Source: Streptomyces davaonensis JCM 4913 (GTDB lineage: Bacteria > Actinomycetota > Actinomycetes > Streptomycetales > Streptomycetaceae). From it: 64,000 nt of DNA. The DNA is taken from contig NC_020504.1 in the NCBI RefSeq assembly GCF_000349325.1, positions 4,064,053 to 4,128,052 on the forward strand, given 5' to 3'. This document shows, piece after piece, positions 7,082 to 15,939 of the stretch (position 1 is its first letter; each line of letters starts with the position of its first letter). The notes under the pieces were generated by a model. That model made no database searches and had not been told where the DNA came from. It saw nothing but the letters and a program-made list of their open reading frames with translations. The translations under genes were made by a program, and so were the position numbers.

Positions 7082-9483
7082 CGCGCCACCCCCACCAGTT
7101 CGACGTCGTCCGTTTCCAGCCCCAACAGCAGCCGCACCACCGGCAGTACGGCAGCCGCCCGTTCCTGATCCAGCTCGGCCGCGAACCCCGGTACGCCGAC
7201 CCCCGTGGCCGCCGTCCCGCCCCGCTGCCCCGGCCCGCGCCGCACCAGCTCGCCGAGTGTTCTGCGCACCCCCGGCTCGTACGCGGAGAACGTGCGCCGC
7301 AGCAGCGGCAGTACGTCCGTGAACGCCTCCGCCGGCACGCCGGTCAGCCAGGCGTCGACCAGGCCGAGCAGGCGCTCGTCGTGCACCAGGAGCATTCCGC
7401 CGCCCGAACCGCCGCCGACGAAGCCCTCGATCCAGGCCGCTGCGTCCCCGGGCGGCGTCCCCGGCGACAGCACGAGACCCATCAGCCGAGCCGCCTCGTC
7501 CGGCTCCAACTCCCCCTCGTCCAGCAGGAGTCGTACGGCCCGTCCCCGGATCACGCCGGGCACGGTGTCGCGTACGGACAGCACCTTGAGCACCGCCCGC
7601 CAGCGGGCGCGCAGATCGCCGTGTCCCGGTGCGGGGGCGTCGCCGAGCAGGCCCACCGCGCCGTGCACCGCGTCCACATGCCGCCGTATCTCCTCCGCCG
7701 CGTCCGCGTCGAGGCCCGCGCAGGCCGGGGGCAGACCGACGAAGATCCGCTCGGCGAGGCCCGCGGCGACCTCCGCGAGCGCCCCGGTGTCGGTGCCGCG
7801 CACATCGCCGTACCGCAAGGAGCGGACCAGGGCGGGCAGGGCCTGGGCGAGATGGCCGACGTCGGTGTCGAGGGCGGCGCGGTCGGCGAGCACCCGCATC
7901 ACCGTGGGCAGCGCGTCCGGCAGTTCGGCCAACAGGCACCGCTCGGCGAGCGCGGTGACCTCGGCCAGGGCCTGTGCGCCGACGGCGTCCGCCTCGGACT
8001 TGGCGATCGCGGCGGCGAGTACGGTCGTCCCCCACACCCCGGCCTCGGCGATCCGCACCGACAGCTCGGGCTCCCAGCGCAGCCGCCAGGTCTCCCGGAA
8101 GGTGCCGGTGCTCCCGCGTGAGGCGACCGGCTCGCCCCACGGCACGCCCAACAGCCGCAGCCGGTGCAGCAGCCTGCTGCGCGCGGCGTCGGTCTCCTTG
8201 CGCAGGTCCAGCTCCAGCTCGCGTTCCAGCGCCTCCGGTTTGAGCCGCAGCCGGCGCTGGGTCCGGTCGAGGTCCCGCTGCAACGGCACGGCGGGCGCGT
8301 CCGGCGGCACCTCGCCGAGCGCGTCGCCCACGACGAGCCGGTCGTGGACCAGCGCCAGCGGGACGTCCGAACCGTCGCACATCACCGCCCGTACGGCGTC
8401 GGTCGTTTCGCCCAGGCCGGGCAGGGGGCGGCCGCGCATCACCGCGAGCGTCTCGGCGAGCCGGACCGCCTCGATGACATGGGCGGAGGACACGATCCGG
8501 TCCTCGGCCCGCAGGAGCCCCGCCACCTTGGTGAGCCAGCGCTCGACGGGGCGGTCCATGGCGCGGAACAGGTGCCCGTACCAGCCCGGTGAGTCGATGC
8601 CCGCGCCGTAGCCGCTGGCCCGCGCGAGTCTGCGGTTCGTCCAGGGCACCCAGGTCATGTCCGCCTTGACCTTGGGCAGGCCCTTCAGCCGGGCCCGGTC
8701 GGCGGCGACGGTGATCCGCTCGCTCAGCGCGGGCACGTGCCAGGCCCCGCACACGACGGCCACCTCGTCGCCGAACTCCTTCTGCGCGGCCCGGATCTGG
8801 AGCCGCATGTACGCCTCCCGCACCAGGTCCCGATCATGCCCGCCGCTGCCGTACACCTCCCTGAGCGCCATCATGGCCTCCGCCAGCACGGCGAACGGCG
8901 CGAGCGGGTCCTCCGCGCCGACTCCGCGATGCTCCACCACGTCCTCCCACCAGCGCTCGGCGTCGTCGTATCCGGCGGCGTCGGCGAGCACGGCGAGGGG
9001 GTCGATCCGAACGTCGGAGGGCTCTTCGTCGGGGGGTTCCGCTTCAGCGGGTTCTGCTTCGGCGGGGGCACCCTCAGAAGGCGCCTCCTCGGAAGAGGAT
9101 TCCTCGGAAGGCGCCTCCTCGGCGGGCTCCTCCTTCTCCCACGCCAGCGTGTGCGTCGCCGGAAGGTCGATGAAGCGGGCCGGTACCCCGTGGTCCAGGG
9201 CCCAGCGGATCGCCACCCACTCCGGGGAGAACTCGGCGAGCGGCCAGAACGCCGAGCGGCCGGGCTCGTCCACGGCGTGGGCGAGGAGCGCGACCGGCGG
9301 CCGCATGTGCTCGTCCGCGGCCAGCGGGATCAGGGCGTCCGCCTCGGGCGGCCCCTCGATCAGCACCGCGCGGGGCCGCGCCGCGTCCAGCGCCGCCCGC
9401 ACGGCCCGCGCGGACCCGGGCCCGTGATGCCGTACGCCGAGCAGCAGCGGCCCGGTGCCGGTGCGGTCAACTTCCGTCGTCAC
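7078..9483 (-). CDS. DUF5682 family protein of the MoxR/vWA module (YehM-like)
   Basis: 801 residues from GTG 9483. The N-terminus (LLLGVRHHGPGSARAVRAALD, then LIEGPPEADALI) is the hallmark of this family. A Glu/Pro/Ser-rich acidic insert (about 135-175) interrupts the N-terminal domain. Further conserved blocks are EVAVVCGAWHVPAL near residue 240 and a helical C-terminal half. The HHG and GAWH blocks look like potential catalytic or metal residues, but no activity is established for the family as far as I know. It is the second gene of the operon, 66 bp after the MoxR gene. Placement between the MoxR ATPase and vWA protein matches E. coli yehL-yehM-yehP. Confidence 0.88.
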   Translation of the reverse strand: MTTEVDRTGTGPLLLGVRHHGPGSARAVRAALDAARPRAVLIEGPPEADALIPLAADEHMRPPVALLAHAVDEPGRSAFWPLAEFSPEWVAIRWALDHGVPARFIDLPATHTLAWEKEEPAEEAPSEESSSEEAPSEGAPAEAEPAEAEPPDEEPSDVRIDPLAVLADAAGYDDAERWWEDVVEHRGVGAEDPLAPFAVLAEAMMALREVYGSGGHDRDLVREAYMRLQIRAAQKEFGDEVAVVCGAWHVPALSERITVAADRARLKGLPKVKADMTWVPWTNRRLARASGYGAGIDSPGWYGHLFRAMDRPVERWLTKVAGLLRAEDRIVSSAHVIEAVRLAETLAVMRGRPLPGLGETTDAVRAVMCDGSDVPLALVHDRLVVGDALGEVPPDAPAVPLQRDLDRTQRRLRLKPEALERELELDLRKETDAARSRLLHRLRLLGVPWGEPVASRGSTGTFRETWRLRWEPELSVRIAEAGVWGTTVLAAAIAKSEADAVGAQALAEVTALAERCLLAELPDALPTVMRVLADRAALDTDVGHLAQALPALVRSLRYGDVRGTDTGALAEVAAGLAERIFVGLPPACAGLDADAAEEIRRHVDAVHGAVGLLGDAPAPGHGDLRARWRAVLKVLSVRDTVPGVIRGRAVRLLLDEGELEPDEAARLMGLVLSPGTPPGDAAAWIEGFVGGGSGGGMLLVHDERLLGLVDAWLTGVPAEAFTDVLPLLRRTFSAYEPGVRRTLGELVRRGPGQRGGTAATGVGVPGFAAELDQERAAAVLPVVRLLLGLETDDVELVGVAR

Positions 9484-9549
9484 GCCGTCCCCCTCGCCTC
9501 ACGGACCACGCGCTGTCGTCGCCGCTCGTCCCCCTCCCCTGGTACGCGG

Positions 9550-10680
9550 TCACGCGCTCACCTCCCGGCAGGCGCGGTAGAAGTCGGTCCAGCCGTCGCG
9601 CTCGCGGACCACCGCCTCCAGGTACTCCTGCCACACGACCCGGTCGGCGGCCGGGTCACGGACGACGGCGCCGAGGATGCCCGCGGCGACATCGGCGGGG
9701 CGCAGCACGCCGTCCCCGAAGTGGGCGGAGAGGGCGAGGCCGTTGGTGACGACGGAGATCGCCTCGGCGGTCGACAGGGTGCCGCTCGGCGACTTCACCT
9801 TGGTGCGGCCGTCGGAGGTCACGCCGTCGCGCAACTCGCGGAAGACGGTGACGACCCGGCGGATCTCGTCGACGCCGTCGGGCACGGCCGGCAGGTCGAG
9901 GGAGCGGCCGATCTGGTCGACGCGCCGGGAGACGATGTCGACCTCGGCCTCGACGCTCTCCGGCAGTGGCAGCACGACCGTGTTGAAGCGGCGGCGCAGG
10001 GCGCTGGAGAGGTCGTTGACGCCGCGGTCGCGGTCGTTGGCGGTGGCGATGAGGTTGAAGCCGCGCACGGCCTGCACCTCCTGGCCCAGCTCCGGGATCG
10101 GGAGGGTCTTCTCGGACAGGATCGTGATGAGCGTGTCCTGGACGTCGGCCGGGATCCGGGTCAGCTCCTCGACCCGGGCCGTCATGCCGTCCGCCATGGC
10201 CCGCATGACGGGGCTCGGCACCAGCGCGTCCCGGCTCGGGCCGTGCGCGAGCAGCTGCGCGTAGTTCCAGCCGTACCGGATCGCCTCCTCCGGGGTGCCG
10301 GCGGTGCCCTGCACCAGCAGGGTCGAGTCGCCGCTGACGGCCGCGGCCAGGTGCTCGGAGACCCAGGTCTTGGCGGTGCCGGGCACGCCGAGCAGGAGCA
10401 GGGCGCGGTCGGTGGCGAGGGTGGTGACGGCGACCTCGACGATGCGGCGCGGTCCCACGTACTTCGGGCTGATCACGGTGCCGTCCGGCAGGGTCCCGCC
10501 GAGCAGGTAGGTCGCCACCGCCCACGGCGACAGCTTCCAGCGGGCCGGGCGGGGTCGGTCGTCCTGAGCGGCGAGCGCGGACAGTTCGGCCGCGAAGGCG
10601 TCCTCGGCGTGCGGTCGCAACGCCTCGGTCGGTGCGTTCTCGCCGGTGGTCTCGGTGGTCGGTGCTGCGGTCGCGGTCAT
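9550..10680 (-). CDS. MoxR-type AAA+ ATPase (YehL-like)
   Basis: 376 residues from ATG 10680, with GGAGGGGGA upstream. Visible motifs: Walker A GVPGTAKT (residues 98-105), a Walker-B-like segment ARVEELTRIPADVQ, sensor 1 FNLIATANDRD, and a pore/arginine-finger region SSALRRRFNTVVLPLP. MoxR ATPases are hexameric chaperone-like motors that work with vWA proteins to mature or remodel target complexes. This is the first gene of the operon with DUF5682, a 50-aa ORF and vWA, transcribed divergently from the SWIM protein gene. A damage-type promoter element lies upstream (10724-10746). Targets are unknown. Confidence 0.93.
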   Translation of the reverse strand: MTATAAPTTETTGENAPTEALRPHAEDAFAAELSALAAQDDRPRPARWKLSPWAVATYLLGGTLPDGTVISPKYVGPRRIVEVAVTTLATDRALLLLGVPGTAKTWVSEHLAAAVSGDSTLLVQGTAGTPEEAIRYGWNYAQLLAHGPSRDALVPSPVMRAMADGMTARVEELTRIPADVQDTLITILSEKTLPIPELGQEVQAVRGFNLIATANDRDRGVNDLSSALRRRFNTVVLPLPESVEAEVDIVSRRVDQIGRSLDLPAVPDGVDEIRRVVTVFRELRDGVTSDGRTKVKSPSGTLSTAEAISVVTNGLALSAHFGDGVLRPADVAAGILGAVVRDPAADRVVWQEYLEAVVRERDGWTDFYRACREVSA

Positions 10681-10723
10681 GGCGAAGTCCCCCTCCAGCT
10701 CGGCCGGTTCGGATCTGTCACCA

Positions 10724-10746
10724 ACCCTGCACCACCCCACTGACAA
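10724..10746 (-). promoter_or_regulatory. RecA-NDp/PafBC-type promoter for the MoxR operon
   Basis: On the minus strand: TTGTCAGTG, 8 nt, then CAGGGT. The mycobacterial RecA-NDp consensus is tTGTCRGTG-N8-TAnnnT. The upstream element is perfect, and the -10 differs at its first base. The predicted start is about 35-40 nt before the MoxR ATG. This is a motif match only. Confidence 0.6.
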
Positions 10747-10795
10747 TCGGCCCTGACCTGCGCAGACGTTCTCGCCGGACCGATTGTCAGTGGGG
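10735..10795. repeat. perfect 16-bp inverted repeat in the divergent promoter region
   Basis: CCCCACTGACAATCGG (10735-10750) and CCGATTGTCAGTGGGG (10780-10795) are exact reverse complements separated by 29 bp. Each arm carries TTGTCAGTG pointing towards one of the divergent genes, so the palindrome is a pair of back-to-back promoter recognition elements and possibly a single regulator site. Confidence 0.85.
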
Positions 10796-10806
10796 GGATC
10801 TACCTT
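10784..10806 (+). promoter_or_regulatory. RecA-NDp/PafBC-type promoter for the SWIM gene
   Basis: TTGTCAGTG (10784-10792), 8 nt, TACCTT (10801-10806): a full match to tTGTCRGTG-N8-TAnnnT. Transcription should begin around 10812-10814, at or next to the ATG at 10814, so the mRNA is probably leaderless. Confidence 0.75.
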
Positions 10807-10813
10807 CGATGGC

Positions 10814-12169
10814 ATGACTCAGCAGGGGGTGCGCTGGAGCGCGGAACAGGTGCTGGCACTGGCGCCTGACGCCGCGTCACGCAAAGCGGGCAGCAAACTC
10901 GGAGCGGCGGGTCCGTGGTCCGAGGCGGGCAGTTCCGACGAGGGGACGGTGTGGGGGCTGTGCAAGGGCAGTGGCAGCAAGCCGTATCAGACGGTGGTCG
11001 ACCTCGCGGACGGGGACGGCCCCGCGTACAAGTGCAGTTGTCCGAGCCGGAAGTTCCCGTGCAAGCACGCGCTCGGGCTGCTGTTGCTGTGGGCGGGCGG
11101 GGACGGGGCGGTGCCGTCGGGATCGCCGCCGGACTGGGCGGAGGAGTGGACAGCGGGCCGGAAGAAGCGCGCGGAGGAGAAGCGGGCCGAGGGCGGTTCC
11201 GGCTCCCCCGCCGGTTCGGCTGATCCGGAGGCGGCGCGGCGGCGGGCGGAGCGCCGGGCCGAGAAGGTCACCGCGGGGGCGACGGAGCTGGAGCAGCGCC
11301 TGGCGGATCTGCTGCGCGGCGGACTGGCCGGCGCGGAGCAGGCGGGGTACGGGCTGTGGGAGGAGACAGCGGCCCGCATGGTCGACGCCCAGGCATCGGG
11401 ACTGGCGGCGCGGGTGCGGGAGTTGGGGGCGATCCCGTCGTCCGGACCGGGCTGGCCGGTACGGCTGCTGGAGGAGTGCGCACTGCTCCACCTCCTCGAC
11501 CAGGGCTGGCTGCACCGCGAACAACTCCCCGAGGCCCTGGCGGCAACGGTCCGCTCCCGCCTCGGCCTGCCCACCTCACCCGAGGGCCCGCCGCTCCGCG
11601 ACCGCTGGTTGGTCCTCGCTCAGTACGACACGGCGGACACCCGCCTGACCACCCGCCGCATCTGGCTCCACGGCACCGACTCGACCCGCACCGCCCTGCT
11701 TCTCTCCTACGGCGCCGCGGGCCGCGCCCCTGAACTGGCGCTGCCGGTCGGCCTGTCCCTGGACGCGGAACTGACCTCCTACCCCGGCGCCGGACAGGCG
11801 CGAGCGACCCTGGGAGAGCGGTTCGCCGCGCCCGTACCGACGTCGACACGGCCGCCCGGAGTGACGACGACCGAGGCCGCCGCCCACTACGGCGAGGCCC
11901 TGCGCAACGATCCTTGGCTGGACTCGGTACCGGTGACGCTGGAGCGGGTGATACCGACTCCGGACGCCGATTCCTGGCAACTGGCGGACGCCGACACGGA
12001 CACAGCCCTGCCGCTCACACCGACGGCCCGCTCCCGCCCCGGTCTGTGGAAGCTGGTCGCCCTCTCGGGCGGCGCGCCGGTCAAGGTCTTCGGCGAGTGC
12101 GGCCACCGGGGCTTCACCCCGCTCGCGGCATGGCCACAGGGGCCGGGAGAGGCAGTGCCGCTGTGCTGA
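10814..12169 (+). CDS. SWIM zinc-finger protein of the MoxR/vWA module (YehQ-like)
   Basis: 451 residues from ATG 10814. The SWIM motif CxCx6CxH is complete: C74, C76, C83, H85 in KCSCPSRKFPCKHALG. SWIM domains are zinc-binding DNA/protein interaction folds. An Ala/Arg/Glu-rich charged linker (~120-160) separates it from a long C-terminal region with no recognised fold. No ribosome site is visible; the promoter position implies a leaderless mRNA. The next gene, DUF5691, follows after 52 bp. It is divergent from the MoxR operon with a shared palindromic promoter region, as expected for parts of one system. Confidence 0.88.
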   Translation: MTQQGVRWSAEQVLALAPDAASRKAGSKLGAAGPWSEAGSSDEGTVWGLCKGSGSKPYQTVVDLADGDGPAYKCSCPSRKFPCKHALGLLLLWAGGDGAVPSGSPPDWAEEWTAGRKKRAEEKRAEGGSGSPAGSADPEAARRRAERRAEKVTAGATELEQRLADLLRGGLAGAEQAGYGLWEETAARMVDAQASGLAARVRELGAIPSSGPGWPVRLLEECALLHLLDQGWLHREQLPEALAATVRSRLGLPTSPEGPPLRDRWLVLAQYDTADTRLTTRRIWLHGTDSTRTALLLSYGAAGRAPELALPVGLSLDAELTSYPGAGQARATLGERFAAPVPTSTRPPGVTTTEAAAHYGEALRNDPWLDSVPVTLERVIPTPDADSWQLADADTDTALPLTPTARSRPGLWKLVALSGGAPVKVFGECGHRGFTPLAAWPQGPGEAVPLC

Positions 12170-12221
12170 CCTCGACGCCCAGGCGCCCACTCACCAGCAC
12201 CCCGAGGAAGGGACGACCCTC

Positions 12222-13847
12222 ATGAACAGGCCCCCTGATCCCGAGGCCTCGCCCGCGTGGGAGGAGCTCGTCACCACCGCCCTGCTCGGCACCGATCGCC
12301 GCACCCCGCCCGGCACCGGCCCGGCCCGCGAGGCGCCGGTCGCTCTGCTGGACGCGGCCGCCGTGGAGACCGTACGGCGTCGGGCGGGACTGCGTCCGGC
12401 CGCTGCGGCCGAGCGGCCCGAACCGGCGCCCGAAGAAACACGTCCCCCGCTGCCCGAGGCGGCGGCGCGCAGGCTCGCCCTGCTGCTGGCCGACCGCGCG
12501 GCTGGCGGGGGCAGTGGACGCAGGGGCACGGCGCCGGATCTCATGGAGCTGCTGCCCCAGTGGCTGACGGCGGCCAACGCCCACGGTTACGCGGCGCCCG
12601 CGCCCCTGCTGCCCGCCCTGTTGGACGCGGCCCGGGGACGCACGGACCTGCGCCCCGCGGCGCTGCGGTTCGCGGGCTCGCGCGCGGTGTGGCTGGCCCG
12701 GCTCAACCAGGACTGGCGGTTCGCCCTGCGCGCGGCCCCCGGCGCGGGGACCGCGCTGCCCCGGCCGGAGGAGCGGGAGCGGGTCCAACGCCTGTGGCAG
12801 GAGGGCCTGTTCGCCGAGCGGGTCGCGCTGCTCGCCGCGATCCGCGCGCGGGAGCCCGCCGCCGCACGGGAGCTGCTCGCGGCCACCTGGGCGACGGAGC
12901 GCGCCGAGGACCGGCTGATGTTCCTCGACTCGCTGCGCACCGGGCTGGACGCGCCGGACGAGCCGTTCCTGGAACAGGCGCTGGCCGACCGGAGCCGCAA
13001 TGTGCGGGCGACGGCGGCGGAACTGCTGTCGGCGCTGCCGGAATCGGCGCTGGCCGGGCGGATGGCGGCGCGGGCGGGCGCGTGCGTGGCCGTCGACCGC
13101 ACCGCGGCCACCCCGACGATCACGGTTGAAGCGCCGCACGAGTGTGATCCGAGCATGGAGCGCGACGGTGTGGTGCCCAAGGCTCCGGCGGGCCGGGGGG
13201 AAAGGTCGTGGTGGCTGGGACAGTTGGTGGAGGCGGCTCCCCTCGGGGCATGGCCGGGACGGCTCGGCGGCCGTACGCCCGCCGAGATCGTGGCGCTTCC
13301 GGTCGCGGACGACTGGCAGGCCGAGCTGCACGCCGCGTGGTGCCGGGCGGCCGTACGACAGCGGGACGCCGCCTGGGCGCGAGCGCTGCTCGGGGTGCCG
13401 TCGGCGCCGGAGGCGGGTGGTCCGGGTGCGGTGTCGCTGGCCGAGCGGGCGAAGCTGCTGGGCACGCTGGAGGCGGGCGAACGGGCCGAGTGGGTGGCCG
13501 GGTTCATCGCGGCGCACGGGCTGTCCGAGGCGTTCCAGCTGCTGGGGGTGTGTGCCGTGCCATGGGCCGCGCCGCTCGGGCGGGCGGTCGTCGACGCGCT
13601 CAATATCGCGCGGGACGCGGGGAGTTATCCATGGAGTTTCAGCGGAGTGATGGGACTGGCCGAGCGCTGCCTCGACCCGGCGGAGGCGAGCCGCCTCGAC
13701 GGCCTGCTGGCGGTGCCGGACGAGCCGGAGGACGCGTCGCCGGGGGCCGGGGGGTACTGGGCGGAGGCGTTCCAGCGCCTGATGACAACGCTGCGGTTGC
13801 GGGCGGCGATGCTGGAGGAGTTGCGCCCGGCCCAGGTCAATGGCTGA
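12222..13847 (+). CDS. DUF5691 family protein associated with the MoxR/SWIM module
   Basis: 541 residues. The N-terminus (PAWEELVTTALLGTDRRTPP) is the family signature. The rest is Ala/Arg/Leu-rich and helical, reminiscent of HEAT-like repeats (for example LADRSRNVRATAAELLSALPES near 255-275). No catalytic motif or membrane segment was seen. It lies 52 bp downstream of the SWIM gene on the same strand, probably in one transcript, and is followed by a hairpin. Its function is unknown; context suggests a scaffold or adaptor of the module. Confidence 0.85.
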   Translation: MNRPPDPEASPAWEELVTTALLGTDRRTPPGTGPAREAPVALLDAAAVETVRRRAGLRPAAAAERPEPAPEETRPPLPEAAARRLALLLADRAAGGGSGRRGTAPDLMELLPQWLTAANAHGYAAPAPLLPALLDAARGRTDLRPAALRFAGSRAVWLARLNQDWRFALRAAPGAGTALPRPEERERVQRLWQEGLFAERVALLAAIRAREPAAARELLAATWATERAEDRLMFLDSLRTGLDAPDEPFLEQALADRSRNVRATAAELLSALPESALAGRMAARAGACVAVDRTAATPTITVEAPHECDPSMERDGVVPKAPAGRGERSWWLGQLVEAAPLGAWPGRLGGRTPAEIVALPVADDWQAELHAAWCRAAVRQRDAAWARALLGVPSAPEAGGPGAVSLAERAKLLGTLEAGERAEWVAGFIAAHGLSEAFQLLGVCAVPWAAPLGRAVVDALNIARDAGSYPWSFSGVMGLAERCLDPAEASRLDGLLAVPDEPEDASPGAGGYWAEAFQRLMTTLRLRAAMLEELRPAQVNG

Positions 13848-13902
13848 CCTGGGCTGCGACTGAGGGAGTGCCTCCCCCAGAGGGGGGGACCCCCAGCCCA
13901 CC

Positions 13903-13922
13903 CGTGCCGCCCCGGCGGCACG
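13903..13922. terminator. hairpin between the convergent DUF5691 and icmB genes
   Basis: CGTGCCGCC and GGCGGCACG form a near-continuous palindrome between the convergent stops (13847 and 13949). It is preceded by a C/G-run hairpin at 13871-13894 (CCTCCCCC with GGGGGG). Together they look like a bidirectional terminator. Confidence 0.65.
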
Positions 13923-13948
13923 ACTGCCCGCGGCCGGGCGGATACGGA

Positions 13949-14365
<417 letters not shown>

Positions 14366-14880
14366 CACTGCCTCCATGAAGCGACTACATCCATCCGTAC
14401 GGACAAGTACCGCACACACCGCTCGAGCCGTGCACGCCGAACCCGCCGTGGCACGGAAGCCCCGTGCCATACCGCCCGGGGAAGTGAACGAACGTTATCG
14501 CCAGCATCCCGCAACCGGCAGTTTCACGGTGGAGACCGAGGGGGAAATCACACGGTGGGACACGTTCGCCGCGCATCACAACACGCGCAACGGGAGCCGC
14601 AACGAGGTCGCCGCACCACCGCGCCGCAGGCCGCGCGGCGTGGTGATGCGGCGCGTCGACGAGGGCACGAAGAGCACGCAGGGCAGGTACGGCACGACAG
14701 CGGGGAGCCTCGTCGCCACACCGGCAGGGAGCCTCGTCACATCACCGGCGTCGCCGACGCCACACGCCGCACTCGCCCCGCACCGCCCGCTCGCGCCCCT
14801 TCGGCCTGCCTCGGCGCGACTTCCCATGAGGGCACACGGGGGACTGAGGCGTCCTCGGGTGTGCCGACAGGAGGTCGGCC
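14366..14880. other. divergent intergenic region between icmB and the lipase gene
   Basis: 515 bases without a convincing gene. It should hold both promoters. A short imperfect direct repeat occurs near 14701-14745 (gggagcctcgtc repeated). No riboswitch signature (for instance a B12 box) was found despite the B12 protein next door. Confidence 0.4.
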
Positions 14881-15753
14881 ATGAGCGTCACCAAGGCAGT
14901 GCTGCCCCTTCTCCCCCTCTGTCAGCGGCTTCTGCCGAGCCGGCTGGCGGGACTGTCCATGGCGCTGCTGAAGGCCACCGCCCTCGAGATCGCGATCCTC
15001 GCCGGACACCTCCTCCTCTATCCCTCCGGAATCGCCCAGGAACGCAAGGCGGCACTTCCACCACAGGGCTCACCGGACACGCACCGGCTGCCCACGGAGA
15101 CCCACCCCCCGGTCGTCCTGCTGCACGGCTTCATCGACAACCGCTCCGTCTTCGTGCTGCTGCGCCGCAGTCTCGCCCAGCACGGCAGGCACCGGATCGA
15201 GTCGCTCAACTACTCTCCGCTGACCTGTGACATCCGTACGGCCGCCGAGCTGCTCGGCCGGCACATCGAGGAGATCTGCGCGCGCACCGGAAGCCGGCGG
15301 GTCGATGTCGTCGGGCACAGCCTCGGTGGGCTGATCGCCCGCTATTACGTCCAGCGACTCGGCGGGGATCTGCGGGTGCGGACACTGGTCACGCTCGGCA
15401 CCCCGCACTCCGGCACCAAGGTGGTGCCGCTGGCCAACGCGCACCCCATCGTGCGGCAGATGCGCCCCGGCTCGGCGGTGCTGGAGGAGCTGGCCCAGCC
15501 CGCGCCCGGCTGCCGTACGCATTTCGTCAGTTTCTGGAGCGACCTCGACCACATCATGGACCCGCTGGAGACCGCCTGTATCGACCACCCCGATCTGCTG
15601 GCGCAGAACGTGCGGGTGAGCGGCGTCGGTCATCTCGCCCTGCCGGTGCACCCGGCCGTGGCGGCGGGGATACGCCAGGCCCTCGACAGTGAACCGACGG
15701 GAGCAACGGAAGCCGCGGAAGTCGCCCCGGCGGGCGGTCTGACCGTGGCGTGA
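14881..15753 (+). CDS. alpha/beta-hydrolase, lipase/esterase-like, membrane-associated
   Basis: 290 residues from ATG 14881 with AGGAGG 6 nt upstream. An N-terminal hydrophobic segment (LSMALLKATALEIAILAG, ~24-41) is a likely anchor or signal. The hydrolase fold shows the oxyanion HGF in VVLLHGF, the nucleophile elbow GHSLGG (near residue 145), an acid candidate in SDLD and the histidine in VGHLALP. This is the PGAP1/triacylglycerol-lipase-like group, acting on ester or acyl substrates at the envelope. Exact substrate unknown. It stands alone, upstream of the M23 peptidase gene. Confidence 0.87.
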   Translation: MSVTKAVLPLLPLCQRLLPSRLAGLSMALLKATALEIAILAGHLLLYPSGIAQERKAALPPQGSPDTHRLPTETHPPVVLLHGFIDNRSVFVLLRRSLAQHGRHRIESLNYSPLTCDIRTAAELLGRHIEEICARTGSRRVDVVGHSLGGLIARYYVQRLGGDLRVRTLVTLGTPHSGTKVVPLANAHPIVRQMRPGSAVLEELAQPAPGCRTHFVSFWSDLDHIMDPLETACIDHPDLLAQNVRVSGVGHLALPVHPAVAAGIRQALDSEPTGATEAAEVAPAGGLTVA

Positions 15754-15861
15754 CCGCGATCCAACTCGAACACTCTTCGAACACAAGGCCAAACTCGCGC
15801 CCACAGTCCCCCGAAACACGGCCGAATGCCCGTTTCCTGGGAGCGGGAAACCTGCCGAAGA

Positions 15862-15891
15862 TTGTCGTGCCCGCGTACCGCCGGGTACAGT
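15862..15891 (+). promoter_or_regulatory. vegetative-type promoter upstream of the M23 peptidase gene
   Basis: TTGTCG (15862-15867), 18-bp spacer, TACAGT (15886-15891), close to the HrdB consensus. The expected start is about 15898, about 42 nt before the GTG. Confidence 0.5.
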
Positions 15892-15939
15892 CGCCGCACT
15901 GCTCTGGCAGCCCCTGTTGTCGAGGCGAAAGAGAAGTCG

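Noticed and set aside
14366..14880. B12 riboswitch near icmB
   Set aside because: No B12-box sequence or expected conserved blocks on either strand.
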